DNA of 64,000 nucleotides. Source: Peribacillus loiseleuriae. GTDB lineage: Bacteria > Bacillota > Bacilli > Bacillales > DSM-1321. A program made the translations under genes and the position numbers. The first letter of the stretch is position 1. Every line of letters starts with the position of its first letter. This document shows, one piece after another, positions 8,406-15,167 of this stretch. Location: positions 2,181,357 to 2,245,356 of the forward strand of contig NZ_LFZW01000001.1 of NCBI RefSeq assembly GCF_001183985.1, written 5' to 3'. The notes under the pieces were generated by a model. It had not been told where the DNA came from, did not search any database, and saw only the letters and a list, made by a program, of their open reading frames with translations.

Positions 8406-8561
8406 ATGAGCGAATATAATGTTACGGTTAAGAATGGTAGTACGATCATTTTATCAGAAGTAATTGCAGCTGAAGATGAAAGAGATGTACTTGGGGCACT
8501 ATTAATAAATAGCGAATTATTCAACCAACCATTTACAGATATTAGAATTTTAGAGCGTTAA
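8406..8561 (+). CDS. Small hypothetical protein (51 aa)
   Basis: ATG 8406 follows TCAGGAGGATCCT, an almost ideal ribosome site, and reads 51 codons (MSEYNVTVKNGSTIILSEV... ending FTDIRILER). The composition is acidic and beta-prone, without a membrane segment. The stop lies just upstream of the damaged SRAP gene, so an original two-gene operon is possible. No family is recognised. Confidence 0.55.
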   Translation: MSEYNVTVKNGSTIILSEVIAAEDERDVLGALLINSELFNQPFTDIRILER

Positions 8562-8615
8562 TTTGTTACCGACAATCTCATCTGCTAGAATCAACCTTAC
8601 TGACCATACAATATT

Positions 8616-9303
8616 ATGTGTGGACACTGACATAGAAGAAATAATTGCCCGTTTTGACATTCAAGCTCCGTTTAATGGAGATTATCAATTCAGTTACAAT
8701 GTAGCTTCTTCACACTCTGTTCTTTCGATAATCAATGATGGTTCTAACAATCGGCTTGGTTATCTTCGCTGGGGCTTAATTCCTTTCTGGGCTAAAGATG
8801 AAAAAATTGGGTACAAAATGATCAAAGCTAGGGCTGAGACTCTCGCTGAGGAACCTAGTTTCAAGAATGCATACAAAAAGAAACGTTGTTTAATACTAGC
8901 TGAATCCTTTTATGAATGGAAAAAGACACCCGAACGTAAAATTCCGATGCGAATTAAACTTAAGAATAGCGCTCCAATTGGAATGGCGGGCTTATGGGAA
9001 ACATGGAAATCACCTGATGGACCAACCATCTACACTTGTTCGGTTATAACTCCTTTTTCAAATGAGTTAATGTCAAATATTCATGATAGGATGCCTGTTA
9101 TTCTTAAACCTGAAGATGAAAAAGTATGGTTAGATCCTTCAATTAACGATACTGATTTTCTACAACAATACTTAAAACCTTTTGATGCAGAACAAATGGA
9201 AGCATTTGAGGTATCACCCGATGTTAACTCGCCTAAGAATAATTCACCTAATCTGATACAACATCAAGAATTTCAGGCTTATGAAATGGTTGTTAGAGGT
9301 TGA
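8616..9303 (+). pseudogene. SOS response-associated peptidase (SRAP/YedK family), N-terminus frameshifted
   Basis: SRAP proteins crosslink to abasic sites in single-stranded DNA through Cys2 of a conserved MCGRF start. Most of the family is intact here: YNVASSHSVL, LRWGLIPFWAKD, KARAETLAEEP, ESFYEWKK and HDRMPVIL, giving the catalytic Glu and His. At 8616 the expected ATG-TGT-GGA (Met-Cys-Gly) is present but runs into TGA after five codons. The rest of the gene is in another frame. Comparing with the expected MCGRFTL start, about 11 bases have been lost after GGA. The open frame that remains from TTG 8563 has no ribosome site and places no Cys at position 2, so the product would be inactive. 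Confidence 0.8.
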
Positions 9304-9356
9304 TATAAATTACAATTTGTAGAGATTGATGATTAATTTTAAAAAAATTAGAGGAA

Positions 9357-9530
9357 GTGACTTTAAAAATAATATTAGAAAAACATGAAATTCAATCTGC
9401 TGTAATTAAATATGTGTAAAAATATCATAATGCTGATGTAAGTAGGGTTAATTTTGAAAACTTAGAGAGATATATAGCTGTGACAAGAGCTGATATTTAA
9501 AACTTCATAGATCGAATAGACACTCAACCA
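9357..9530 (+). pseudogene. Fossil small gene with two in-frame stops
   Basis: A GTG at 9357 just behind GAGGAA opens a frame reading VTLKIILEKHEIQSAVIKYV, stop (9417-9419), KYHNADVSRVNFENLERYIA and on to a second stop (9498-9500), then NFIDRID. The residues across the stops look like one continuous helical protein of about 55 residues in which Gln/Glu-type codons have become TAA. No family is recognised. Confidence 0.4.
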
Positions 9531-9610
9531 AAGTTAGGTGCTTTTTGTATATATATGCAGAAAGGATGGTGAAATTGTTTTTGCGAAAATAGAAGGTGAT
9601 GTTTTCAGAA

Positions 9611-9724
9611 ATGGAGTCTAAAAAATTAGCAGATAGGATTAAACATACTCAAATAGAAAATAGGAATATCTCTCCATTTCCTGCATATGATATAGGAGAT
9701 GTAAGGAATACTATTAATAGTTAA
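9611..9724 (+). CDS. Possible 37-aa peptide
   Basis: ATG 9611 lies behind AGAAGGTGATG at a loose distance and reads 37 codons (MESKKLADRIKHTQIENRNI...). It stops 14 bases before the next start, overlapping that gene's ribosome site. It may be a truncated gene. There is no recognised domain. Confidence 0.3.
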   Translation: MESKKLADRIKHTQIENRNISPFPAYDIGDVRNTINS

Positions 9725-9738
9725 GGGGAGAATCTAGT

Positions 9739-9981
9739 TTGAATCAAATCGTAATCAAAGAAAATATTAAATTCGCAAATATCCACCTGTCCAATCTGCA
9801 TGAAGAAGGAATTATTGAACCTAATCGAAATATAAAGTATCAACAAATAGTAAAAATTAACTATCTCATTCAAAAATATAACTTGCAACCTAATCACAAA
9901 ATTATCAATGAATACTATAGTGATGAAGGAGATCTAGTTAAACGTGTAGAACATTTAGTTGAAGAATACATTCATAATTAA
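9739..9981 (+). CDS. Small hypothetical protein (80 aa)
   Basis: Uses TTG at 9739 behind TAAGGGGAGAATC. No ATG is available near this ribosome site. The protein (MNQIVIKENIKFANIHLSNL...) is rich in Asn, Ile and Glu, probably helical and cytoplasmic. A terminator-like hairpin GCTCACTTTATAGTGGGC followed by TTTTT lies 40 bases after the stop. No family is recognised. Its AT-rich codons match the rest of the accessory region. Confidence 0.5.
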   Translation: MNQIVIKENIKFANIHLSNLHEEGIIEPNRNIKYQQIVKINYLIQKYNLQPNHKIINEYYSDEGDLVKRVEHLVEEYIHN

Positions 9982-10017
9982 ATAGAATAATTACCATATA
10001 GAATTATATTTGAATGT

Positions 10018-10095
10018 AATTTGCTCACTTTATAGTGGGCTTTTTCCATTTAATCTTCCAGTTAATACCATGATATGGTAAAGTACAATGATATT
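10018..10095 (+). repeat. Terminator-promoter spacer, copy 1
   Basis: A GCTCAC...GTGGGC hairpin with T-tract (terminator of the preceding gene) is followed by ATCTTCCA and an AT-rich promoter-like stretch. The same arrangement recurs at 10821-10895 ahead of the next gene, with clear similarity over about 75 bases. Confidence 0.45.
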
Positions 10096-10124
10096 CATCA
10101 CGATAAATTCAAAAGGAGTTTTTT

Positions 10125-10718
10125 ATGAGATTTTTAAATTCCGCAACAGCTGCAATTACTATGGGTATCATTCTATTTTTAACATTTTCAACTTTGGGAG
10201 CGATGTATGATGATTATGTGCTTAAATCAGAACCTGGAGATTTAGATTTCTTAGGATATTTTTTAGACGTAATAATAATCACGCCTATGATTACTGCAAT
10301 TTTAATCTTTGTATTCTATCGTTTTTATATAAAACTAAATGTACGCAGTATCCTGTTTAGTGGTGTTTGTAGTTTGTGGGTGTATCAGTTAGTAGGTCTG
10401 TTAATAAATATGATATCACTATACACACCGATCCATTATATGGAGTATTTTAACATTCTACCAATTAACCTTTTCATTTTAGCGTATCTGTTATTAATGA
10501 GAAAGAGTGCTTGGTTATATATTAATGGATTTTCGATAGGTACAATAATGGGTTTACTTTCGTCATATTGCCTTGTGATTTTATTAAGACATCTCAATAA
10601 CTCCCTCATTTCATACCATTATATGGATGAGGAAGAATTAACGCTATTATTGGTAGCAACATTCCTTGGTGCGTTGATTGGGAATATAATTGAAAAGAAA
10701 AGAACATCAGAACAATAA
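10125..10718 (+). CDS. Hypothetical integral membrane protein (197 aa)
   Basis: ATG 10125 follows AAAAGGAGTTTTTT. The protein has about six hydrophobic segments (roughly residues 8-28, 45-66, 75-98, 108-125, 130-152, 170-188) separated by short loops, and ends in a charged tail KKRTSEQ. No signature motif of a transporter or enzyme family is visible. It is the first of a run of small membrane-protein genes up to 12.4 kb, each with its own spacer, which suggests an accessory cassette and not a metabolic operon. Confidence 0.65.
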   Translation: MRFLNSATAAITMGIILFLTFSTLGAMYDDYVLKSEPGDLDFLGYFLDVIIITPMITAILIFVFYRFYIKLNVRSILFSGVCSLWVYQLVGLLINMISLYTPIHYMEYFNILPINLFILAYLLLMRKSAWLYINGFSIGTIMGLLSSYCLVILLRHLNNSLISYHYMDEEELTLLLVATFLGALIGNIIEKKRTSEQ

Positions 10719-10730
10719 AAACTACGAATT

Positions 10731-10757
10731 GACCATTCCTATTGGGGATGGTTTTTT
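10731..10757 (+). terminator. Intrinsic terminator
   Basis: ACCATTCC pairs with GGGATGGT, followed by TTTTTTA. Confidence 0.75.
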
Positions 10758-10820
10758 ATATCCGCAAGTTCAGTGATTTTCACTTTTATTATTAACGAAT
10801 AAATTTACATATTTAAACGT

Positions 10821-10895
10821 AATCAGCTCACTTAATGTGGTTTTTTTTGTTTTATCTTCCAATTTATATATCATTATAGTAAAATAAGGTAAATT
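10821..10895 (+). repeat. Terminator-promoter spacer, copy 2
   Basis: CAGCTCACTTAATGTGG followed by eight Ts, TTTATCTTCCA and an AT-rich promoter-like segment. It parallels the block at 10018-10095. The hairpin is weaker here than in copy 1. Confidence 0.4.
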
Positions 10896-10919
10896 TATCT
10901 AAGAGAGGATTGATACATT

Positions 10920-11297
10920 CTGACATTCATACAAGGATTCATTATTATCTTAGCTGTATTCATACTTGGAATTGTATTTGAAAAGGTATTAATAAAAAAG
11001 TTCAGTATTCAAAAAGAAAAGGGATGGCTCTATACACACGCTAACAAACAGCATAAATGGGGAGAACGGGCGATCTTGTCTTTCTTTTTTATCGCTCTGA
11101 TGTATCTTGTGTATGTAAATTCAATACATTCATCTTTTTTTACTTTACCACCTTACTTCTTTATTCTATATTCCTACCGTACATTCATGGAATGGAAATA
11201 CCAACGTGGAACTAGGAAATACATATTGACCATTTATACTTTATTATTTATTGAATTAGGTTATTTATGTCTGTATCATCTATTCGGAATAATTTAG
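10920..11297 (+). CDS. DUF4181-like membrane protein with non-canonical start
   Basis: The frame encodes about 125 residues: an N-terminal membrane helix (FIIILAVFILGIVFEKVL), a KQHKWGERAIL segment, two further hydrophobic helices around FRTFMEWKY-like YRTFMEWKYQ, and a last helix. This layout and the HKWGER and FMEWK motifs resemble DUF4181 proteins of Bacillus. No ATG, GTG or TTG exists at the N-terminus. The only options behind the ribosome site GAGAGGA (10903-10909) are ATT 10917 and CTG 10920. A mutated ATG is likely, so the gene may be poorly expressed or dead. The first in-frame ATG (11103) would remove the first helix and the HKWGER motif. Confidence 0.55.
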   Translation: MTFIQGFIIILAVFILGIVFEKVLIKKFSIQKEKGWLYTHANKQHKWGERAILSFFFIALMYLVYVNSIHSSFFTLPPYFFILYSYRTFMEWKYQRGTRKYILTIYTLLFIELGYLCLYHLFGII

Positions 11298-11326
11298 TGC
11301 TACTCACACATAAGGAGCATAGCAAC

Positions 11327-11551
11327 ATGTCATTCGCAGAACTATTCTCACTATCGGAAATATGGGAAATTGCAGGACCATTAATCATAACTGCAATATC
11401 GACACTTGTTACTGGTATAGTCTCAATTATTATACTTAAAAGCATTCCTAAAGGGCTTATAAAAGAGGTTATTCGAATATTCTTGGTGGTTGCTATAGTA
11501 GGTATCACGTTAGGTACATTGTACATATCAGCGGGAATTTGGGGAACATAA
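11327..11551 (+). CDS. Small membrane protein (74 aa)
   Basis: The start at ATG 11327 is chosen for TAAGGAG nine bases upstream. The longer frame from 11267 overlaps the preceding gene and has no ribosome site. The protein has two membrane helices (about residues 16-37 and 46-68, with IIITAISTLVTGIVSIII and IFLVVAIVGITLGTLYI) joined by a short basic loop, a holin-like hairpin topology, though no holin family is recognised. It lies 29 bases after the DUF4181-like gene and is probably in the same unit. Confidence 0.55.
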   Translation: MSFAELFSLSEIWEIAGPLIITAISTLVTGIVSIIILKSIPKGLIKEVIRIFLVVAIVGITLGTLYISAGIWGT

Positions 11552-11713
11552 ATGTAATAAATTAATACAAGATTAAGGAAGATGATTTACAAATAAATAG
11601 AGAGACGGCTTTAAATGTATTTTCAAAATGAAAAATTCTCAGGATTAGAAGACATAAAAGGTTACACTTAATACCAATATTTAATACACTATAATTATCT
11701 AAAACAATGGGAA

Positions 11714-12382
11714 GTGATCAAAATAATTAAGAATAAAAAGTTTTTATACATATCAATCATTCTATATACGTTGCTTTTAATTATTAATTTCCCATTTCCT
11801 AATGAATATCCATTTGGTGAATCGATCATGTCATCCCTGAAAATTCCTATCAAACTCAATAATGGAATACTTATTACGGGAGTAATTACGCTATTCCTGC
11901 TTATAACGAGTATGACCTTTCTAGTAAAATCTTTAGAAAAATATCATAAGAGGTTTATATTATTAGCTATTATAATATCAAACACACTTCCTCCAGTTAT
12001 CATAGAAGTCTATCAAAAAACACTTGCTCATGACATATATGCTATATCCTATAATAGCCAGAGTGGAAGGTGTGAGTACGATACGAAGGAAGACACTATC
12101 TTACAAGGAACATGTAATTTAACTTTTGAAAATAGGAGTAATAAAGATGTAGAATTCTCTATTGAATTCTATGAGAAGTATGACCCAGAAGATTCTGATG
12201 GAACGGTAGAATTAATGAATTACAATGTACCGTATAAAATAAAGGTCAAAGCAAAAAAAATAAAAACAATAACCATTAACTCTGAAGTAGACGTATCCAA
12301 ATTGAAAAACTACATATACAGCGGAACAGCAAATGGAGTAAATATCATCATAAAATCAGGGAACAGACAGAGAAAATTATGA
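11714..12382 (+). CDS. Hypothetical membrane-anchored protein (222 aa) with weak start
   Basis: Three N-terminal hydrophobic segments (about residues 10-28, 50-72, 80-98) are followed by a 120-residue soluble domain with Cys pair GRCEYD...QGTCNL, probably disulphide-forming outside the cell, and beta-rich sequence resembling an immunoglobulin-like fold. The GTG at 11714 sits inside the best ribosome-like sequence GGGAAGTGATC. ATA at 11723 is at the ideal distance and may be a mutated ATG. The start is therefore uncertain. No family is recognised. Confidence 0.5.
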   Translation: MIKIIKNKKFLYISIILYTLLLIINFPFPNEYPFGESIMSSLKIPIKLNNGILITGVITLFLLITSMTFLVKSLEKYHKRFILLAIIISNTLPPVIIEVYQKTLAHDIYAISYNSQSGRCEYDTKEDTILQGTCNLTFENRSNKDVEFSIEFYEKYDPEDSDGTVELMNYNVPYKIKVKAKKIKTITINSEVDVSKLKNYIYSGTANGVNIIIKSGNRQRKL

Positions 12383-12526
12383 GGTGACTAAAAAATACGA
12401 TAAATTAAGTATTTCATCTTTAGATCAGGATTTATAGCTGTGCTTTTTATTGTATCAATTCTAACATTTGCCCTACTTTAAAATGAACGCTTTAAAGGTA
12501 ACATCTATTGTATTGAATATCAAAAA

Positions 12527-12556
12527 CCTCATCTTTAAAAAAAGATGAGGTCTTGT
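12527..12556. terminator. Intrinsic terminator in the gap before the recombinase gene
   Basis: CCTCATCTTT and AAAGATGAGG pair around a short A-rich loop, followed by TCTTGTT. The preceding 140 bases hold a short degenerate hydrophobic frame (KYFIFRSGFIAVLFIVSIL) without a start codon. Confidence 0.65.
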
Positions 12557-12645
12557 TATACGGTAGTATTTAAAAAGTATGTAATTTTTAAATAAACGTT
12601 AATCAACTGTCATCTAACATTAGAAAACATTTGATTAATGATTCG

Positions 12646-12788
12646 CATTACCGACAGACTACACTTATATGGTAACGTTTGTTAATGTTTTACAAATTTA
12701 GTAATGACAAGGGTTTTCGTATGCTCATTTCGTTACCGTTTGACTGTTATTGAATTAAAAGGTACTATTGTGCTATAAAATGGTAACG
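12646..12788. promoter_or_regulatory. Candidate recombination/operator region of the serine recombinase
   Basis: The heptamer GGTAACG occurs three times in 120 bases (12671-12677 plus, 12731-12737 inverted as CGTTACC, 12782-12788 plus), with a related ATTACCGACAG near 12646. Small resolvases normally bind several dyad sub-sites just upstream of their own gene, so these are likely res-like or autoregulatory sites. The last copy overlaps the ribosome site of the gene. Confidence 0.45.
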
Positions 12789-12799
12789 GAGGTAGTTGC

Positions 12800-13384
12800 A
12801 TGAGTAAAAAAGCATACATAAGAGTATCATCTGAAAAGCAGAATACCGCTCGTCAACGCAAGGCATTGAAAGAAGAAGGTTGCAAAGTGTTCTATGAAGA
12901 GAAAATAAGCGGAAATAACACAGAACGACCAGAACTACAACGTATGTTAAGCGAATTAGAAGAGGAAGATGTAGTACTAGTACATGAGATATCTCGTCTA
13001 TCCCGTTCAGTGAAAGACTTGTTAACAATAGTTGAGCAAATTAAGGGAAAAGGTGCTTCTCTCAAGTCACTTAATGAGTCTTGGTTAGACACTACAAGTG
13101 ACAATCCAATGAATGAGTTCCTACTTAATATATTTGGCAGTTTAGCACAATTAGAACGTGGATTAACATTACAGCGGCAGCGAGAAGGTATTGAGATTGC
13201 TAAGAAAGAAGGTAAGTTTAGAGGACGCAAACTAGAAGTAACGGTAGGTGGCAAGAAAGGAGAGAAAGCAACTCAAGCAGTTGAGTGGCATAAGGAAGGT
13301 AAGTCTGTGAGATACATCTGTAAGACATTATCGATAGGTACTGGAACATTCTATCGATTGTTGGAGCGTGAAGGTTTACGATAG
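12800..13384 (+). CDS. Small serine recombinase (resolvase/invertase type)
   Basis: A 194-residue protein of normal resolvase length. The catalytic domain begins KKAYIRVSSEKQ with Ser10 as nucleophile, followed by the EISRLSRS arginine motif (about residues 63-70) and the long E helix around SLAQLERGLTLQRQREG. A C-terminal helix-turn-helix (about 155-192, VRYICKTLSIGTGTFYRLL) binds DNA. It catalyses site-specific recombination at short sites, in plasmids or transposons usually resolution. No transposase of the Tn3 type is nearby, so this is an orphan, perhaps left from a plasmid or transposon integrated here. GGAGGTAG precedes ATG 12800. Confidence 0.88.
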   Translation: MSKKAYIRVSSEKQNTARQRKALKEEGCKVFYEEKISGNNTERPELQRMLSELEEEDVVLVHEISRLSRSVKDLLTIVEQIKGKGASLKSLNESWLDTTSDNPMNEFLLNIFGSLAQLERGLTLQRQREGIEIAKKEGKFRGRKLEVTVGGKKGEKATQAVEWHKEGKSVRYICKTLSIGTGTFYRLLEREGLR

Positions 13385-13527
13385 CAAGAGGACTAATAGA
13401 TTAGCAAAAAAATTGATTTTTTGCACGATAAGGATAGATCAAGCTGCGGAAATATAATAAATTAAAAGAATAGTGATAGTTGATTTATTAATCGTTTTAC
13501 TGTTGTTTAACATCTTCAAAGTAAAAA

Positions 13528-13560
13528 GAAAAAACGACAATCTTAAGATTATCGTTTTTT
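13528..13560. terminator. Bidirectional terminator between convergent genes
   Basis: AAAACGA-C-AATCTT pairs with AAGATT-A-TCGTTTT, with T-tract on the plus strand and A-run/T-run on the minus strand. It serves the recombinase gene and the 43-aa minus-strand gene. Confidence 0.75.
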
Positions 13561-13567
13561 TGTATCT

Positions 13568-13699
13568 TTAGCTACGGAGGCTTGAATCTGCCTCTTTCAC
13601 TGCGTTGTACCAAGCAAACACCATGTTCCCTAAAATTCCACATGTCGCTGAATTTATGGTAAATAGAATTGATTGTGTTAGATTACGTGTGGATTTCAT
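13568..13699 (-). CDS. 43-aa peptide gene
   Basis: On the minus strand, CGGAGGTGATGCGT precedes ATG 13699, giving MKSTRNLTQSILFTINSATC...NAVKEADSSLRS. The central stretch (ILFTINSATCGILGNMVFAWY) is hydrophobic enough to be a single membrane helix. The ribosome site is very strong, and the gene ends on a terminator. Size, topology and strong translation signals are reminiscent of type I toxin peptides or small phage membrane proteins, but no family is recognised and no antitoxin RNA could be demonstrated. Confidence 0.5.
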   Translation of the reverse strand: MKSTRNLTQSILFTINSATCGILGNMVFAWYNAVKEADSSLRS

Positions 13700-14049
13700 A
13701 CGCATCACCTCCGAAAATGTAACAAGAGAAAGCGGTATGAAAAAAATTAGGAATGGGGAAACATAGGTGAAACCTGCGTAACTAAAGATACAAAGTGGTA
13801 AGTCTTTTATGTAATCATATCGTATATTCCATATTATTGTAATATCAAAAGGAAGATTCTTGATCTATTAAGCATTCAAAATGAATGTTTAATAACAGGA
13901 AGTGGGTGAGGGGGGGAATTTCCACATTATATGCCCTTACACCTAGGGGATTAGTACATAGTAGATATATACACACCTCAAGAAAAAAATTATTGTTTCC
14001 AAACGAAGCTAAATGCTCAATTCTTCTGGAAATACATAAACTCTGATGA

Positions 14050-14232
14050 TTAATCTCTCTGCCACTCTTTGTTACAGTCTGGACATTGCCATTTAATAAA
14101 CCTATCAGCTTCAATACTTGTGATACCGATTTTTCTTGTAAAATGAGTTGCGCCATATGCTTTCTGAGATTCTTTTGGGATAGTTTCTCCTTGTAAATTA
14201 GTATTGCAATACGGACAAAAATCATTGCTCAT
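14050..14232 (-). CDS. Small zinc-ribbon protein (60 aa)
   Basis: Begins at ATG 14232 on the minus strand behind AGAAGGAGTGTTTGA. Two Cys pairs, CPYC at residues 6-9 and CPDC at about 50-53, fit a zinc ribbon, with a polar linker of about 40 residues between them. It is cytoplasmic, with no signal or membrane segment. Such small proteins often bind nucleic acids or act as accessory factors, but the role here is unknown. The overlapping longer frame on the same strand is a frame shadow. Confidence 0.6.
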   Translation of the reverse strand: MSNDFCPYCNTNLQGETIPKESQKAYGATHFTRKIGITSIEADRFIKWQCPDCNKEWQRD

Positions 14233-14690
14233 TCAAACACTCCTTCTAGGAAATCCTATACTCTAACTCAAATATAGTATAGATAAGTAAGATGAATTAT
14301 TTTTAACACATGATTCCTGAGTTAAGAAGGAATCTATAACTATTAAATATTGAAGATAAAGCACCTAGTGAATCTAGAGTGTTTGATATCATTGTCTCTA
14401 AAGAAGGTTAGGTTCTTGCGTCATTTAATTCCAAATATTCTAAGGGAACTATTTCTTGAGTTCTTTGCTTTTGCTATTTTTCTAATATCTATTGAAGAGG
14501 TATGCTTTGCAGGGCGTATTGGCTGTGTAGAATGAGATAGAGCATGGTTTCAGCAAAAGTTTTCGCTCTAATTTTTAATAGATTAATTTCTGAACAGAAA
14601 AACAAGGGGAGGTATTTATCACAATATAATAGCCCAAAGAAAGAGGAGTGATAGGGGTGAGGTATAAACACACATCGCATATGAACATGC
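14233..14690. other. Gap with no convincing gene
   Basis: AT-rich. Short frames on both strands lack ribosome sites. The plus strand near 14623-14710 has ATATAAT, a good ribosome site (AGAGGAGTGATAGGG) and a 16-codon GTG-started frame ending at the hairpin below. This could be a leader peptide or the stump of a lost gene. Confidence 0.35.
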
Positions 14691-14691
14691 A

Positions 14692-14730
14692 GCACCTCCT
14701 GGTACAATGAACGTATCAAGAGGTGCTTTT
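14692..14730 (+). terminator. Long hairpin with T-tract
   Basis: GCACCTC-TGGTAC pairs with GTATCA-GAGGTGC around AATGAAC, followed by TTTT. Confidence 0.6.
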
Positions 14731-14930
14731 CACATGTCGCAACAAAAACTTACTTCACTTGTTACCGTTATATTCCGAAAATAAAGTTTCAATTGTAGCC
14801 ACTTCATCAACGGTCTCTTCCAATAGTGCATACATGATCAAAATTAACCAAAAAAATAATCCACTCTTAAGTTGAGGCCAGGAGGATTATTCCTCCTAAT
14901 AGCCGACCCCTAAGTGAGAACCGTCTATTG
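14731..14930. other. Probable insertion-sequence debris
   Basis: Contains an ATG-started 16-codon frame (MSQQKLTSLVTVIFRK), the perfect hairpin AGGAGGATTATTCCTCCT at 14881-14898 and higher-GC sequence unlike the surroundings. The look is that of a nearly erased IS end region, but no transposase homology can be shown. Confidence 0.3.
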
Positions 14931-14934
14931 CTGG

Positions 14935-14968
14935 ACTGAGCATGTTAGCGCGTGCCAGTCTTTTTTTA
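14935..14968 (+). terminator. Intrinsic terminator
   Basis: GACTG-GCATG pairs with CGTGC-CAGTC, followed by eight Ts. Confidence 0.65.
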
Positions 14969-15112
14969 ATTTATATTGTAATTAACTCTATTTTAAACGT
15001 TGATGGAGAAAAAATTATTCATAACAGGGAACTATCTTAATGTGCAATCAGTAACGAAACATCTTCTAGATTAAACTGTTTTCGTTTTTAATTTGAATAA
15101 TCGATGCTTGCC

Positions 15113-15158
15113 CCTCAATGCTTTAATGCACTGAGGGACAGGCACCTTTTTTGGAATG
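15113..15158. terminator. Hairpin downstream of the stalk-domain protein gene
   Basis: CCCTCA-TGC pairs with GCA-TGAGGG and is followed by ACAGGCACCTTTTTT. It lies past the 3' end of the minus-strand gene and has T-runs usable on the plus strand. The phrase GGTGCCTGTCCCTCA read in reverse is one I recall as recurring in Bacillus intergenic regions. Confidence 0.45.
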
Positions 15159-15167
15159 GTTTCGAAA

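Noticed and set aside
13845-14225. 126-codon minus-strand frame overlapping the zinc-ribbon gene
   Set aside because: It lies in a different frame from the well-supported 60-aa zinc-ribbon gene with its own ribosome site, and its predicted protein shows no pattern of its own.
14350-14535. 61-codon plus-strand frame
   Set aside because: No ribosome site and no recognisable protein pattern.
14489-14719. 76-codon minus-strand frame
   Set aside because: It lies over a hairpin and a plus-strand ribosome site and has no start signal. Treated as chance.
14731-14970. T-box or other riboswitch near the hairpins
   Set aside because: No GGGTGGNACCGCG or other hallmark was found, and no gene follows on the plus strand. 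IS debris is the simpler reading.
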